From NCBI GenBank assembly GCA_018613055.1, contig JAGGQZ010000017.1:1-64000 (forward strand): 64,000 nucleotides of DNA, given 5' to 3'. A program made the translations under genes and the position numbers. The notes below the pieces were generated by a model. It ran no database searches. It saw nothing but the letters and a program-made list of their open reading frames with translations, and was not told where the DNA came from. Position 1 is the first letter of the stretch. Each line of letters opens with the position of its first letter. Shown here piece by piece: positions 55,084-63,651 of this stretch. The DNA comes from Chryseobacterium sp. ISL-80. GTDB lineage: Bacteria; Bacillota; Bacilli; Bacillales; Cytobacillaceae.

Positions 55084-56286
55084 ATGAACACTACATCCAA
55101 GTTGTGGACAGCAAAGTTTATGGCCATTCTTTTGATGGCTTTTTTATTTTTTATTTGCCTGCAGCTTTTGACTGCGGGCTTCCCTGCTTTCATTACCGAC
55201 ATTAAAAACAATCCGGCGCAGGGCGGTTTGATGACAACGGTATTCATGGTTGCGGCCATCGTCACCCGTTTCTTTGTCGCTTCCTTGATGCAGAAGATGG
55301 ATTACAGGAAGTTGAGCCTCATTTCTCTCGGTCTGACAGCCATTACAGTTGCCCTAAGCTTCGGCCAGGATTCAGTCGCATTATTGCTTTTATTAAGAGT
55401 TTTTCATGGAATTGGTTTTGGGATCATTACAACGATCTTTTCGACTATGGCCACCAATATCATCCCTGCCCACCGTCTCGGTGAAGGAATCGGCTATTAT
55501 GGGATGGCAACAAGTGTAGGGACAAGTCTCGGACCGATGCTGGCACTGGCCCTGCTCCAGGTTTTTTCTTTTAATATACTGATCGCGATTTCAGTCGGAT
55601 TGACCCTGCTGATCATGATCTTGAATATCTTTGTAAAAAGCCCTCGAAAACCTGTCCCAGCAAAGCCACAGAAAATCAATTTCCGTGAGCATGCCTTTGA
55701 CAAGGACGCCTTTACGCCGGCAATCCTGACCGCTTTCTTTTCGATTACGCTTGGCGGAGTCGTAAGCTTCCTAAGGGAACTAGGCAAAGAGGCTAACCTC
55801 GGGGCAACCATCTCCCTGTTCTTTCTTGTCCTGACGATTGTGATGGTCGTCATCAGGCCGGTATCAGGAAGAATGTACGATAAATACGGACATAAATTTA
55901 TCATCTACCCTGCAGTCGCTTCAGGGATCATTGGATTGACACTTTTAGCTGTCACTCAAAATACATTAACCCTTTTAGTCGCGGCCGTTTTTTACGGTAC
56001 TGCATATGGGACGGTAGCACCTACACTTCAGGCAATTGCGGTAAGCTCAGTATCAAAAGAGAAACAAGGTACCGCAAATGCGATGTACTTTTCCTCAATG
56101 GATTTGGGCATGGCTCTCGGGTCGGCCGGGCTTGGCCTGCTTGCTTCCTACACGAGCTATCACTTCATATACGGATTCTCGGTTATCTTTCTAGCTGGGC
56201 TCATGCTTGCCTATACCTTGATTTTCGTGATGAAAAAGAAACATAAGAAACAATTTGCTGAAACAACAGAAGAAATTGGCTTTTAA
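55084..56286 (+). CDS. MFS transporter, drug-efflux-like
   Basis: A 400-residue major facilitator protein with 12 helices. GEGIGYYGMATSVGTSLGP is an antiporter-type motif C, and KYGHKFIIYP marks the central loop. It is clearly related to the transporter at 9665-10864. Its MarR regulator lies directly upstream, so inducible efflux is likely. RBS AAGAAGGAA precedes ATG 55084. Confidence 0.87.
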   Translation: MNTTSKLWTAKFMAILLMAFLFFICLQLLTAGFPAFITDIKNNPAQGGLMTTVFMVAAIVTRFFVASLMQKMDYRKLSLISLGLTAITVALSFGQDSVALLLLLRVFHGIGFGIITTIFSTMATNIIPAHRLGEGIGYYGMATSVGTSLGPMLALALLQVFSFNILIAISVGLTLLIMILNIFVKSPRKPVPAKPQKINFREHAFDKDAFTPAILTAFFSITLGGVVSFLRELGKEANLGATISLFFLVLTIVMVVIRPVSGRMYDKYGHKFIIYPAVASGIIGLTLLAVTQNTLTLLVAAVFYGTAYGTVAPTLQAIAVSSVSKEKQGTANAMYFSSMDLGMALGSAGLGLLASYTSYHFIYGFSVIFLAGLMLAYTLIFVMKKKHKKQFAETTEEIGF

Positions 56287-56319
56287 AAAACACGGTGGAA
56301 TCATTTCCACCGTGTTTTT
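56286..56319 (+). terminator. Terminator of the marR-MFS operon
   Basis: AAAACACGGTGGAAA and TTTCCACCGTGTTTT pair around TC-like loop bases, then T. Confidence 0.82.
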
Positions 56320-56374
56320 GGCTTTCATGGGATTCATATCTGATTTTCTGAAAGCGGGCTTTAGGTCCTGCTGT

Positions 56375-56497
56375 TTAATCCCTATCCCCATTCCTGACCT
56401 CATGCCTGCGGATATAAATCCACATCGAGATATAGGTCAAAAAGAGCAGAACAAGGAATACCGGCACAGATAATACATTCTGGATCAACAAATTCAT
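56375..56497 (-). CDS. Small single-TM protein (40 aa)
   Basis: A short frame starting at ATG 56497 encodes MNLLIQNVLSVPVFLVLLFL, one membrane helix of about 24 residues and a basic tail with IYIRRHEVRNGDRD. It begins 9 nt after the stop of the CBO0543-like gene, with AGAGGTGG overlapping the start; TTG 56491 would have better spacing. Unknown function. A partner role with the upstream membrane protein is inferred from position. Confidence 0.55.
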   Translation of the reverse strand: MNLLIQNVLSVPVFLVLLFLTYISMWIYIRRHEVRNGDRD

Positions 56498-56506
56498 CCA
56501 CCTCTT

Positions 56507-57022
56507 TTACTTTAGGCTATCCAGTGGGAACGGAAATAATAAGTAGAAGATCACGGCAACCGGTATGGCAATGATCCAGGCGATGACTGGTTTTCGGTAA
56601 TGAACCCATATGAAAACAAATAAAATCAGGTTGAGCCAAATATTATGCCAGCTATTCCAGCCATTGTCGTACACGAACATCCCTTTATGGGCAAATAATG
56701 CTTCTATAATGGAGTAAAAGACCACCCAGGTTCCCAGGTAGATCAGCTGATTTCTCCTTGTTGACGGAAACCGCTGAAGATAGATCATCAATCCGACCGG
56801 ACATATGAAAAACGTGAATGCGATATTAATGATCGAGTGGTTCAGCCACTCAGCGGTAATTCCGCGGAAAGCCCATAAAGTGTAATTATAATACAGCGTA
56901 TTGTAGAGCAGATTAATCATCATAAAAAAAAGAATCGTCGAGTACTGCTTCTTCCATTGGGACCAATCAACAAACTTATAAGCGAAAAAAATCCAGACTG
57001 CTATGACTAATAATAGATACAT
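56507..57022 (-). CDS. CBO0543 family membrane protein
   Basis: A 171-residue membrane protein with five predicted helices. KFVDWSQWKKQYSTILFFMMINLLYN-type sequence near the start and YDNGWNSWHNIWLNLILF near residue 120 match the CBO0543 family as I recall it. Function unknown. ATG 57022 is chosen with GGGGAGAG 7 nt upstream; earlier open frame is non-coding. Confidence 0.75.
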   Translation of the reverse strand: MYLLLVIAVWIFFAYKFVDWSQWKKQYSTILFFMMINLLYNTLYYNYTLWAFRGITAEWLNHSIINIAFTFFICPVGLMIYLQRFPSTRRNQLIYLGTWVVFYSIIEALFAHKGMFVYDNGWNSWHNIWLNLILFVFIWVHYRKPVIAWIIAIPVAVIFYLLFPFPLDSLK

Positions 57023-57083
57023 ATTGCTTCTCTCCCCGTGAATCCTGATTTTATCAGTTATTTCCGGTGGACAGTTTTTTATA

Positions 57084-57117
57084 CAAAAAAAGACCTGCAC
57101 CATAAAATGAGCAGGTC
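57084..57117 (-). terminator. Terminator of the pyroglutamate operon
   Basis: GACCTGC (57092-57098) pairs with GCAGGTC (57111-57117). On the minus strand T7 follows. Confidence 0.8.
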
Positions 57118-57131
57118 ACGCGATTGGATAT

Positions 57132-58067
57132 TCAATTGATAAACAAAAACTTAAACAGTCTTTTCTGTTTCTGGTATTCTTTTTGCGCTTCTTCGATCGT
57201 GATTTCCTGGAAGCGGATTTTTGTCCTTGGCAATGCCTGGGCGAGAAGTGGAATATCAACAGAAATAACAGTGGCAATACGGGCATAGCCCCCGGTCGTC
57301 TGACGTTCTGACAGCAGGATGATTGGCTGCCCGTTAGATGGCACCTGGATGCCTCCGAGCGGGATGGCATCGGAAATAATATCGGAGCCGCCAATTGTCT
57401 CCAGCTTCGGCCCCTCAAGCCGGTATCCCATCCTATTGGATTGGCTTGACATTGTATACTCGCTGGCTAAAAATTGATTCATGGTCTTTTGAGTGAATTT
57501 ACCAAGATGAGGCCCAAGAATCACTCTTATGTCCAGCTGTTTTTGGTATGAAGGGATTAAATCTTTATGTAAAAACCGTTTTTGCCTGACAAACGGGGTC
57601 CCAGATAATAAATCACCCGCTTCCAATGCCCGGCCGTGAAAACCGCCGAGCTGACCATTGATAAAGGTAGATTTGCTGCCGAGCACGAGCGGGACATCAA
57701 TTCCTCCAGCAACGCCGATGTACGCCCTTGCTCCGCTCTTCACATCTCCAAATGTCAAAGTTTCTCCTTTTTTTAGAACGAAACTTTTCCACATCATTAC
57801 TTCTTTGTTTTCCACCTTCGGCTGCAAGTCGCCGCCGCAAATGGCGATTGACACATCACTCAAAGCTTCAAGACCGGGACCGAGCATCGCTGCCTCCAGC
57901 CCTGCTTCACCTGGAAGGTTCCCCACAAGCAGATTGGCCATTCTTAATGAGTAAGTGTCCATCGCTCCTGATGGACTGATGCCGTATTGTTGATACCCTG
58001 ACCTTCCTAAATCCTGGACTGTTGTCTGCAAGCCTGGTTTGATGACTTTAAAAAGAGGCTCTGTCAT
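57132..58067 (-). CDS. pxpC: 5-oxoprolinase subunit C (biotin-dependent carboxyltransferase family)
   Basis: A 311-residue AHS2/KipA-type protein. GLQTTVQDLGRSGYQQYGI near the start and SDIISDAIPLGGIQVPSNGQPIILLSE-like sequence near residue 220 are diagnostic. With PxpA and PxpB it hydrolyses 5-oxoproline to glutamate using ATP. It overlaps pxpA by 4 nt (ATGA). Confidence 0.9.
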   Translation of the reverse strand: MTEPLFKVIKPGLQTTVQDLGRSGYQQYGISPSGAMDTYSLRMANLLVGNLPGEAGLEAAMLGPGLEALSDVSIAICGGDLQPKVENKEVMMWKSFVLKKGETLTFGDVKSGARAYIGVAGGIDVPLVLGSKSTFINGQLGGFHGRALEAGDLLSGTPFVRQKRFLHKDLIPSYQKQLDIRVILGPHLGKFTQKTMNQFLASEYTMSSQSNRMGYRLEGPKLETIGGSDIISDAIPLGGIQVPSNGQPIILLSERQTTGGYARIATVISVDIPLLAQALPRTKIRFQEITIEEAQKEYQKQKRLFKFLFIN

Positions 58068-58831
58068 TTTGCATCCCAGCTTCTTCCTACTTCAATGCCT
58101 TCTGATAACAATGTTTCCTTCAATTTCACTGCAAAGTCAAGGGCCTGCGGCTCGTCTCCATGGATGCAGATGGTGTCGGCCTGGATGTCAATGTCTGTCC
58201 CATCAACCGCCGCGATTTTACCTTCCTTCACCATCCGAATGACTCTTTCCATTGCCAGCCTCTCGTCATGAATCATGGCATTAGCCTGGGAACGCGGTGT
58301 CAACGTTGCATCAGGCTGATAGGTACGGTCTGCAAACACCTCTTGCGCCACCTGCAGTCCTGCCTCCTTGCCCAACTTTACAAGGCAGCTCCCGGCGAGA
58401 CCGAATAATACCAAATTGCTATCGACATCTGCCACAGCACGGGCAATCGCTTCCGCCACTGTGCGATTCTTTGCGGCTATATTGTAAAGGGCTCCATGCG
58501 GTTTCACATGGACGATGCTTGTATCGCAAGCCTTTGCAGCGGCTGCGAGCGCGCCGATTTGATAGACGGTAAGATTGTATATTTCCCTGGCGCTCATCTT
58601 GATTTCTCTGCGGCCAAACCCATGCAGGTCAGGAAAGCCAGGATGCGCGCCGATTTTCACTCCGTGTGCTTTCGCCATTTTTACCGTTTCCATCATGACA
58701 TTATGGTCACCTGCATGGTAGCCGCAGGCGATGTTGGCCGAAGTGATATGCTTCAGCACTTCGCTGTCGTTGCCAATTTTAAATACACCGTAGCTTTCCC
58801 CTAAGTCACAATTAAGGTCAACCGAAACCAC
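58064..58831 (-). CDS. pxpA: 5-oxoprolinase subunit A (LamB/YcsF family)
   Basis: A 255-residue TIM-barrel-like protein beginning VSVDLNCDLGESYG. SANIACGYHAGDHNVM and GAHPGFPDLHGFGRR are strong family signatures. It is the catalytic core of 5-oxoprolinase. I chose GTG 58831 (AGAGG 8 nt upstream); GTG 58840 overlaps the pxpB stop but lies against the ribosome site. It is translationally linked to both neighbours. Confidence 0.92.
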   Translation of the reverse strand: MVSVDLNCDLGESYGVFKIGNDSEVLKHITSANIACGYHAGDHNVMMETVKMAKAHGVKIGAHPGFPDLHGFGRREIKMSAREIYNLTVYQIGALAAAAKACDTSIVHVKPHGALYNIAAKNRTVAEAIARAVADVDSNLVLFGLAGSCLVKLGKEAGLQVAQEVFADRTYQPDATLTPRSQANAMIHDERLAMERVIRMVKEGKIAAVDGTDIDIQADTICIHGDEPQALDFAVKLKETLLSEGIEVGRSWDAK

Positions 58832-58836
58832 TTGCC

Positions 58837-59553
58837 TCACCTCTTTTCATACGTCTTGACCCGATAGGTGTCACCCATTTTTTTAATACTTAAAAACTGC
58901 TCCTTATTGATTGGCACAAATTTTATATAATGTCCTGAACTCAACAAGAACGGCTCTTTCTTTTTCGGTGAAAATAAATTAACAGGTGTTGTACCGATGA
59001 TCCTCCATCCGGAAGGAACGTCAGCAGGGTAAATCCCCGTCTGGTTCCCGCCAATTCCGACAGCACCCGGTTTCACACTTTGTCTCGGCTTCTCCAGTCT
59101 CGGGACAGCCAGGTTTTCCGGAAGCCCTCCAAGATAAGGGAAACCAGGCATGAACCCCATCATATAGATGAGATATTCTCTATCCGCATGAAGGTCAATG
59201 ACTTCCTGCTCCCCTAAACCATGATACTCTGCGACATACCTTAAATCCTCTCCGTACTCTCCTCCGTAACAGACCGGGATTTCATAAACAAGCTGCCTGT
59301 CTTGCCGGGATGTTCCCGGAGATAGATGTATCATTTTAAGTTGATTGATAAGCGAATCATAGAAAATGACATCTGGTTCATAATAAATCGTTAAGGTCGT
59401 GTAGGCAGGAACGCATTCAATAATGCCTTCGACCCTGGCCTGTTCAAGCTTTTTTAAAAATGCATTAATCTGTCTGTTAATCTTTTCATCTATTGTATCC
59501 CCAAAAGAAACGCGTACCGCCGAGTCACCCAGCGGCAAGATTTCAAAACGCAT
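58837..59553 (-). CDS. pxpB: 5-oxoprolinase subunit B (AHS1/KipI family)
   Basis: A 238-residue protein with PLGDSAVRVSFGD at the start and YLIYMMGFMPGFPYLGGLPENLAVPRLEKPR in the middle (given here only as landmarks LIYMMGFMPGFPYLGG and VPRLEKPR). KipI-like members can also inhibit KinA, but the operon context supports oxoprolinase. ATG 59553 follows AAGGAGG at 6 nt. Confidence 0.9.
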   Translation of the reverse strand: MRFEILPLGDSAVRVSFGDTIDEKINRQINAFLKKLEQARVEGIIECVPAYTTLTIYYEPDVIFYDSLINQLKMIHLSPGTSRQDRQLVYEIPVCYGGEYGEDLRYVAEYHGLGEQEVIDLHADREYLIYMMGFMPGFPYLGGLPENLAVPRLEKPRQSVKPGAVGIGGNQTGIYPADVPSGWRIIGTTPVNLFSPKKKEPFLLSSGHYIKFVPINKEQFLSIKKMGDTYRVKTYEKR

Positions 59554-59580
59554 CTTTTCCTCCTTAAACTTCATGATTAA

Positions 59581-60201
59581 TTATGCTGAAACACATGTCT
59601 CGACAATCACCTTCAAGGCCTTTGTCATCACATTCTGCGGCAAGGACGGCAAAGAAGGATTGCGGGCAGACATTTCTGTCGATGCCGGAAAATGGATAAA
59701 ACCAGCTTTGATTGGCAGGTTATTTTTATGGATATGATTCAAAACCGCATACAATGTGTTATTGCAGATGAATGTACCCGCACTGTTCGAAATTGACGCC
59801 GGGATCTGCAGCTCCTTCAGGTTCTTTTCGATTAAACGGTTTGGCAACGTAGAGAATAAGCCATCCGGCCCTTCCTCATCAATCGCCTCATCCGTTGGGA
59901 TATTGCCTCTATTATCAGGATAAGGATCACCTGAACCGGTATCCTTGATATTGATGCCAATCCGTTCAGGGGTTATTGCCGTCCTGCCTGCTGCGAGTCC
60001 ACAGGAAATCACCACATCTGGCTGGGTTTCTTCAATTTTCTTGATCAGTTCTTCCGCACACTCGTCATAATTGACCGGCAGCAAAATCGTTTCGATTTCC
60101 ACATTCTCCATCAAAAACTTCTCAGCTTCCGAAAGTAATTTTTCAGTAGGATTGATACTCATCTTTCCAAAAGGCTCAAAGCCCGAGATTAAAATTTTCA
60201 T
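59581..60201 (-). CDS. pcp: Pyrrolidone-carboxylate peptidase
   Basis: A 206-residue C15 cysteine peptidase that removes N-terminal pyroglutamate from peptides. GFEPFGKMSINPTE, VISCGLAAGRTAITPERIG (active Glu) and SNSAGTFICNNTLY with the catalytic Cys near 143 are intact; the His is in FIHFPAS. It is the first gene of pcp-pxpB-pxpA-pxpC, so released pyroglutamate is converted to glutamate by the next three products. Confidence 0.93.
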   Translation of the reverse strand: MKILISGFEPFGKMSINPTEKLLSEAEKFLMENVEIETILLPVNYDECAEELIKKIEETQPDVVISCGLAAGRTAITPERIGINIKDTGSGDPYPDNRGNIPTDEAIDEEGPDGLFSTLPNRLIEKNLKELQIPASISNSAGTFICNNTLYAVLNHIHKNNLPIKAGFIHFPASTEMSARNPSLPSLPQNVMTKALKVIVETCVSA

Positions 60202-60443
60202 GAATGAACACTACTTTCTTTAGAGTTTTCGATTTTAACAAAGATCATTTATTATTATTCTACCAGAATATTAAGACTTTAATGAAATCTTATATGATTT
60301 TATTAATTGTAAACAAACCTAAGAAAATGTTCCTAAAAATTTTTATAATACCATTACTCTCTTTAAACAGTATTGAAACAGGGTCTTAATACTTCTCCGT
60401 TAATCTGACATTGTTACATAAAACATGCAGAGGAGATGGAGAA

Positions 60444-61271
60444 ATGAAGAAAACATTAATCGGAACTGGATTTGCCTTAACCCTCATGCTCAGTCCTTTT
60501 CATCAGGCCTTTGCTGCGGAACCTACCACTGGGGAACTGAGACAGTTTGATACTGTCGCCCACCGCGGGGCTGCAGGTTATGCGCCCGAGAATACGATTG
60601 CCGCATTCGATAAAGGGCTTGAACTGAAAGCAGATTACATTGAACTCGATGTCCAGCGCAGTAAGGACGGGGAATTGGTCGTAATCCACGACACGACTGT
60701 CGACCGGACAACAGATGGTACTGGAAAAGTTGGCGATTTGACTTTAGAAGAGCTGCGCAGCCTTGATGCCGGGAGCTTCAAAGGCGAGCAATTTGCCGGT
60801 GAAAGAATCCCTACCTTTGAGGAAGTGCTTGACCGCTATCATGGAAAAATTGGTATTTTAATAGAATTGAAGTCACCGGAGTTATATCCGGGAATCGAAG
60901 AAGCTGTAGCACAGGAATTGAAGGAGAGAAACCTGGACAAGCCGCAGAATGACAAGATCATTCTCCAATCCTTCAATTTTGAATCAATGAAAAAGATGGA
61001 TGCACTTCTTCCAAAAGTTCCGATTGGCGTCTTAACCTCTTCAAAACTTCACGCAACCGACGCTGCCCTGGAAGAATTCGCAGCCTACGCCGATTTCTTC
61101 AATCCAAGCTATGGCCTCGTTTCCAGAGAGCTTGTCGAAAAGGTCCATAGTCTCGGGATGGAAATTCAGTCCTGGACGGTACGAAGCCCTGAATCGGCAC
61201 AGTTCCTGATTGATATGAAGGTAGATGGTATTATTACGGATTATCCGGATTATGTAGACCCACGAAACTAA
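60444..61271 (+). CDS. glpQ: Glycerophosphodiester phosphodiesterase, secreted
   Basis: A 275-residue enzyme with a Sec signal peptide (about residues 1-23, cut near AFAAEP). AHRGAAGYAPENTIAAFDKG holds the catalytic His, ELDVQRSKDGELVVIHD the metal-binding residues. It releases glycerol-3-phosphate from lipid head groups or teichoic acid. ATG 60444 has GGAGATGGAG upstream. It resembles GlpQ but no glpT is adjacent. Confidence 0.9.
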   Translation: MKKTLIGTGFALTLMLSPFHQAFAAEPTTGELRQFDTVAHRGAAGYAPENTIAAFDKGLELKADYIELDVQRSKDGELVVIHDTTVDRTTDGTGKVGDLTLEELRSLDAGSFKGEQFAGERIPTFEEVLDRYHGKIGILIELKSPELYPGIEEAVAQELKERNLDKPQNDKIILQSFNFESMKKMDALLPKVPIGVLTSSKLHATDAALEEFAAYADFFNPSYGLVSRELVEKVHSLGMEIQSWTVRSPESAQFLIDMKVDGIITDYPDYVDPRN

Positions 61272-61278
61272 ACTAAAA

Positions 61279-61308
61279 AACCTGTCCTTCTAGGATAGGT
61301 TCCTTTGT
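61279..61308 (+). terminator. Probable terminator after glpQ
   Basis: AACCTGTCCT and AGGATAGGTT pair around TCT with one mismatch, followed by CCTTTGTTT. Confidence 0.55.
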
Positions 61309-61394
61309 TTGGTTGGTTGCGGTGACTTAATTATGACAAAAGAGGGATTTTTTTGTTTTTATTTTTCTTTAAAAAAGTTTAGAAACCTGAGTTG

Positions 61395-61610
61395 ATTGGA
61401 GTGGAAGGCGCGAAGACTCCTCGAAAATGCTAACGCATTTCCTTCGTGCGTGGGCAGGTTCAAGGAAGCCCATCAATGTCCTGCGGGCTCAGCTGGACAG
61501 GTGAGACCCCGCAGACGCCAACGGCGGCGAGGAGGTTCAGCGCCAGCCCCGCGGAAAGCGAAGTGCCTGGAACGGAAATCAACGTACCATTTTTATAAGT
61601 TGTCCTAAAA
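61395..61610. repeat. GC-rich intergenic repeat element, ~215 bp
   Basis: A GC-rich block in AT-rich surroundings with phrases GCGCGAAGACTCCTCG, CAGCTGGACAGGTGAGACCC, CCCCGCGGAAAGCGAAGTGC and GGAACGGAAATCAACG. From memory, near-identical elements occur dozens of times in many Bacillus genomes between genes. It has no convincing ORF. It differs from the element at 27128. Confidence 0.6.
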
Positions 61611-61617
61611 AGAAAGA

Positions 61618-61658
61618 GGGTGCCCAAAAGTTTATACTTTTTGGACACCCCCTTTTTA
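61618..61658 (+). terminator. Hairpin terminator next to the repeat
   Basis: GGGTGCCCAAAAG pairs with CTTTTTGGACACCC with small mismatches, followed by CCTTTTTAT. Confidence 0.65.
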
Positions 61659-61773
61659 TATTTTCAAATATTTAATATCGAAATTAAATTTATTAATTAT
61701 TTTTCAATTAAATATTTACATTTTTAATTTCAACAAATAAAATATAGTTAATCACCGCTGAAAGGAGGCAGTC

Positions 61774-62139
61774 ATGGCATATCCTGTCTTAACTAATTGT
61801 CCCGTTTGCAGCCAAACTCTTAAAATTACCAAGCTGCACTGCAATCATTGTGATACGACAATCGAAAATGAATTCGAACTTTCAAAGCTCGCTTCTTTAA
61901 CAAAGGAACAGCTTCAGTTCATCGAAATCTTCCTTGTATCCCGCGGAAATATTAAAGAAGTGGAAAAAGAGCTCGGAATTTCCTATCCGACTGTCCGTGG
62001 AAAGCTTAACGATATTATCATTGCACTTGGATATGACACTCAAAAGAAAAGTGAGCTGGATGAGAAGAAAATCGTTGCAATGCTGGAGAAGGGTGAAATA
62101 TCACCAGAGGATGCAATCAAACTTTTAAAAGGTGAATAG
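61774..62139 (+). CDS. DUF2089 family zinc-ribbon/HTH protein
   Basis: A 121-residue protein. The N-terminal zinc ribbon CPVCSQTL with CNHCDTTI is followed by a helix-turn-helix (IKEVEKELGISYPTVRGKLNDII) and ends in a SHOCT-like helix pair, MLEKGEISPEDAIKLLKGE. It is likely the regulator of the three-gene operon that continues at 62151. AAAGGAGG precedes ATG 61774. Confidence 0.85.
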   Translation: MAYPVLTNCPVCSQTLKITKLHCNHCDTTIENEFELSKLASLTKEQLQFIEIFLVSRGNIKEVEKELGISYPTVRGKLNDIIIALGYDTQKKSELDEKKIVAMLEKGEISPEDAIKLLKGE

Positions 62140-62150
62140 GGGGAATTTTG

Positions 62151-62534
62151 ATGAGTGAAGAAATTTCAAGAATTTTAACGATGGTCCAAGAAGGAAAAAT
62201 TGATTCAGAAAAAGGTGCCCAGCTGATTGCTGTACTCAAGGAAAAAGAAACACCTGCTTTATCCCAAAAACAAAATAAATACTTAGATAAAACACTAAAA
62301 ATCCGTATTGTGTCCAAGGAGAATGACAATGTGAACGTCAATGTGCCAATCAAACTGGTGAAGGCGCTTCTCAAAACTGGGTACAGCATCGCTGCAGGAA
62401 TTCCTCAATCCCAGCAATACGTCAAAGACCTTGATATCAATATGCTGATTGATGCAATTGAAAATGAGCTGGATGGGAACATCGTCGACATCCAATCGGC
62501 AAATGGCGATACAGTTAAAGTCGTCATTGAGTAA
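62151..62534 (+). CDS. SHOCT-like domain protein (YvlB/LiaX-type)
   Basis: A 127-residue protein. The first 45 residues repeat the helix pair seen at the end of the DUF2089 protein (ILTMVQEGKIDSEKGAQLI). The second half is a predicted beta/alpha unit with VNVNVPIKLVKALLKTG, as in the SHOCT-like part of YvlB. ATG 62151 has AGGGGG 7 nt upstream. It starts 11 nt after the DUF2089 stop. Confidence 0.75.
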   Translation: MSEEISRILTMVQEGKIDSEKGAQLIAVLKEKETPALSQKQNKYLDKTLKIRIVSKENDNVNVNVPIKLVKALLKTGYSIAAGIPQSQQYVKDLDINMLIDAIENELDGNIVDIQSANGDTVKVVIE

Positions 62535-62539
62535 AGCAT

Positions 62540-62827
62540 ATGATGAAAATCAAAATCAAAACGAATAAAGTCGCATTTTCCCTCCCTGTCCCGTACACAA
62601 TCTTAAGAGCTGTCAGTTCGATTCTTGCATCTAAAAGATTCAAGAGCCAGATGCATAAATGGGCAAACCAGGATCTAGAACGTAACCAAGTTCCCGCCGT
62701 GCTTTTCACTACCATACTAAACAAGCATCTGATGAACGAAATCATCCGCGAACTGGGTAAGCATAAAGGGACTTTGCTTGTTGATGCAAAATTGCATGAT
62801 GGTACTGAAGTGCTTGTGAAATTATGA
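62540..62827 (+). CDS. Hypothetical protein in the DUF2089 operon
   Basis: A 95-residue basic protein starting MMKIKIKTNKVAFSLPVPY, with the pattern PVPYTILRAVSSIL that echoes VPIKLVKALL of the preceding protein, so the two may share a fold. No named family recognised. It begins 5 nt after the previous stop and lacks an obvious ribosome site, so translational coupling is likely. Confidence 0.7.
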   Translation: MMKIKIKTNKVAFSLPVPYTILRAVSSILASKRFKSQMHKWANQDLERNQVPAVLFTTILNKHLMNEIIRELGKHKGTLLVDAKLHDGTEVLVKL

Positions 62828-62834
62828 AAAGCAA

Positions 62835-62871
62835 GAAACCCTGGCTCCGTTTCTTCCGAAGGCAGGGTTTC
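62835..62871. terminator. Terminator between converging genes
   Basis: GAAACCCTG (62835-62843) and CAGGGTTTC (62863-62871) pair around an 19-nt loop. Confidence 0.65.
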
Positions 62872-62879
62872 AACCGATA

Positions 62880-63398
62880 TTAGAACAGCTTTTCAAAACA
62901 AACATATAATTCATGTCCCTCCGGCTTTCCGTCCATCCTGACAGTACCGGTCTGCTTATATCCTCTTTTTTCATAGAATCCAACTGCCCCCTTGTTTCCG
63001 GAGTATGTATCCAGCCGGAGTGCAGGATATCCATGGTCTCTGGCAAAGTCCTCGGCAAATTGAAGCATCTTGCTTCCAAATCCTCCGCCCTGTGCGGCAG
63101 GGTCGACACAAAACGAGTGAAGAACAAGCGGCTTCCCATCTGTATCGGTCCAGTTAGCCTTCTCCCATTCAGGAGCCTGCCATTCGTCGAGAACCATCAC
63201 TCCAATCGTGGCCTCTCCTTTTTTCATCACGAACAGCTCTTCCCCCTGCATCGCATTTTCAAAATACTCATGGTTTGGATATTTCTCATCCCATTGCAAA
63301 ATGCCTCTTGATTCAAGATATTCCTTGCAAATTGCAAACATTTCGCCAATTACAGGCAAATCGTCTTCTGTTGCACGTTCGATCTGTTCTTCTGCCAT
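62880..63398 (-). CDS. GNAT-family N-acetyltransferase
   Basis: A 172-residue acetyltransferase. VLHSFCVDPAAQGGGFGSKML (motif A, near 95-115) binds acetyl-CoA and GNKGAVGFYEKRGYKQTG is motif B. Start ATG 63398 has GGAGC upstream. Substrate unknown. It converges on the DUF2089 operon. Confidence 0.86.
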   Translation of the reverse strand: MAEEQIERATEDDLPVIGEMFAICKEYLESRGILQWDEKYPNHEYFENAMQGEELFVMKKGEATIGVMVLDEWQAPEWEKANWTDTDGKPLVLHSFCVDPAAQGGGFGSKMLQFAEDFARDHGYPALRLDTYSGNKGAVGFYEKRGYKQTGTVRMDGKPEGHELYVCFEKLF

Positions 63399-63417
63399 CT
63401 CGCTGCTCCTTGCTTTC

Positions 63418-63547
63418 CTATTCGCTGTCAGGTGTCATGTTAAAGAAGTTGGCGCTTTTGTCATTTTTCTTTGCATCTTTTTTCTCTTTATTCATTTTCC
63501 CATCTGATTCATAGCTTCGTTTAAACTGAACTTCCTTTTTTTGTCAT
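63418..63547 (-). pseudogene. Small ORF broken by one base in an A7 run
   Basis: ATG 63547 follows an excellent GGGAGGG at 6 nt, but the frame MTKKGSSV stops after eight codons. Dropping one A from the run of seven (63536-63542 on the + strand) restores a 42-residue hydrophilic frame starting MTKKEVQFKRSYESDGK and ending NDKSANFFNMTPDSE before TAG 63418. Either an indel, a sequencing error, or slippage on the A7 tract. Downstream ATG in the good frame gives only 25 residues. Confidence 0.55.
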
Positions 63548-63572
63548 GTCGGTCCCTCCCAGTTTGATACCA

Positions 63573-63633
63573 GAACAGCACGATTTGCTATCCCTTCCTG
63601 ACATAGTTTCTCAGAAGCTAGTTTGTGCCGTTC
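63573..63633 (-). other. Dyad-rich leader upstream of the small ORF
   Basis: On the minus strand GAACGGCAC (63625-63633) and GTGCTGTTC (63573-63581) could pair over 9 bp with one G-U. Inside, CTTCTGA and TCAGGAAG pair with one bulged G. The element lies directly before the ribosome site of the broken small ORF, so it may be a structured 5' UTR. I cannot match it to a named RNA family. Confidence 0.4.
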
Positions 63634-63651
63634 TTTACCTCTAAATGCATA

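Noticed and set aside
60204-60389. 61-aa ORF on the + strand
   Set aside because: No ribosome site, AT-rich low-complexity codons, lies in the divergent promoter region of pcp and glpQ.
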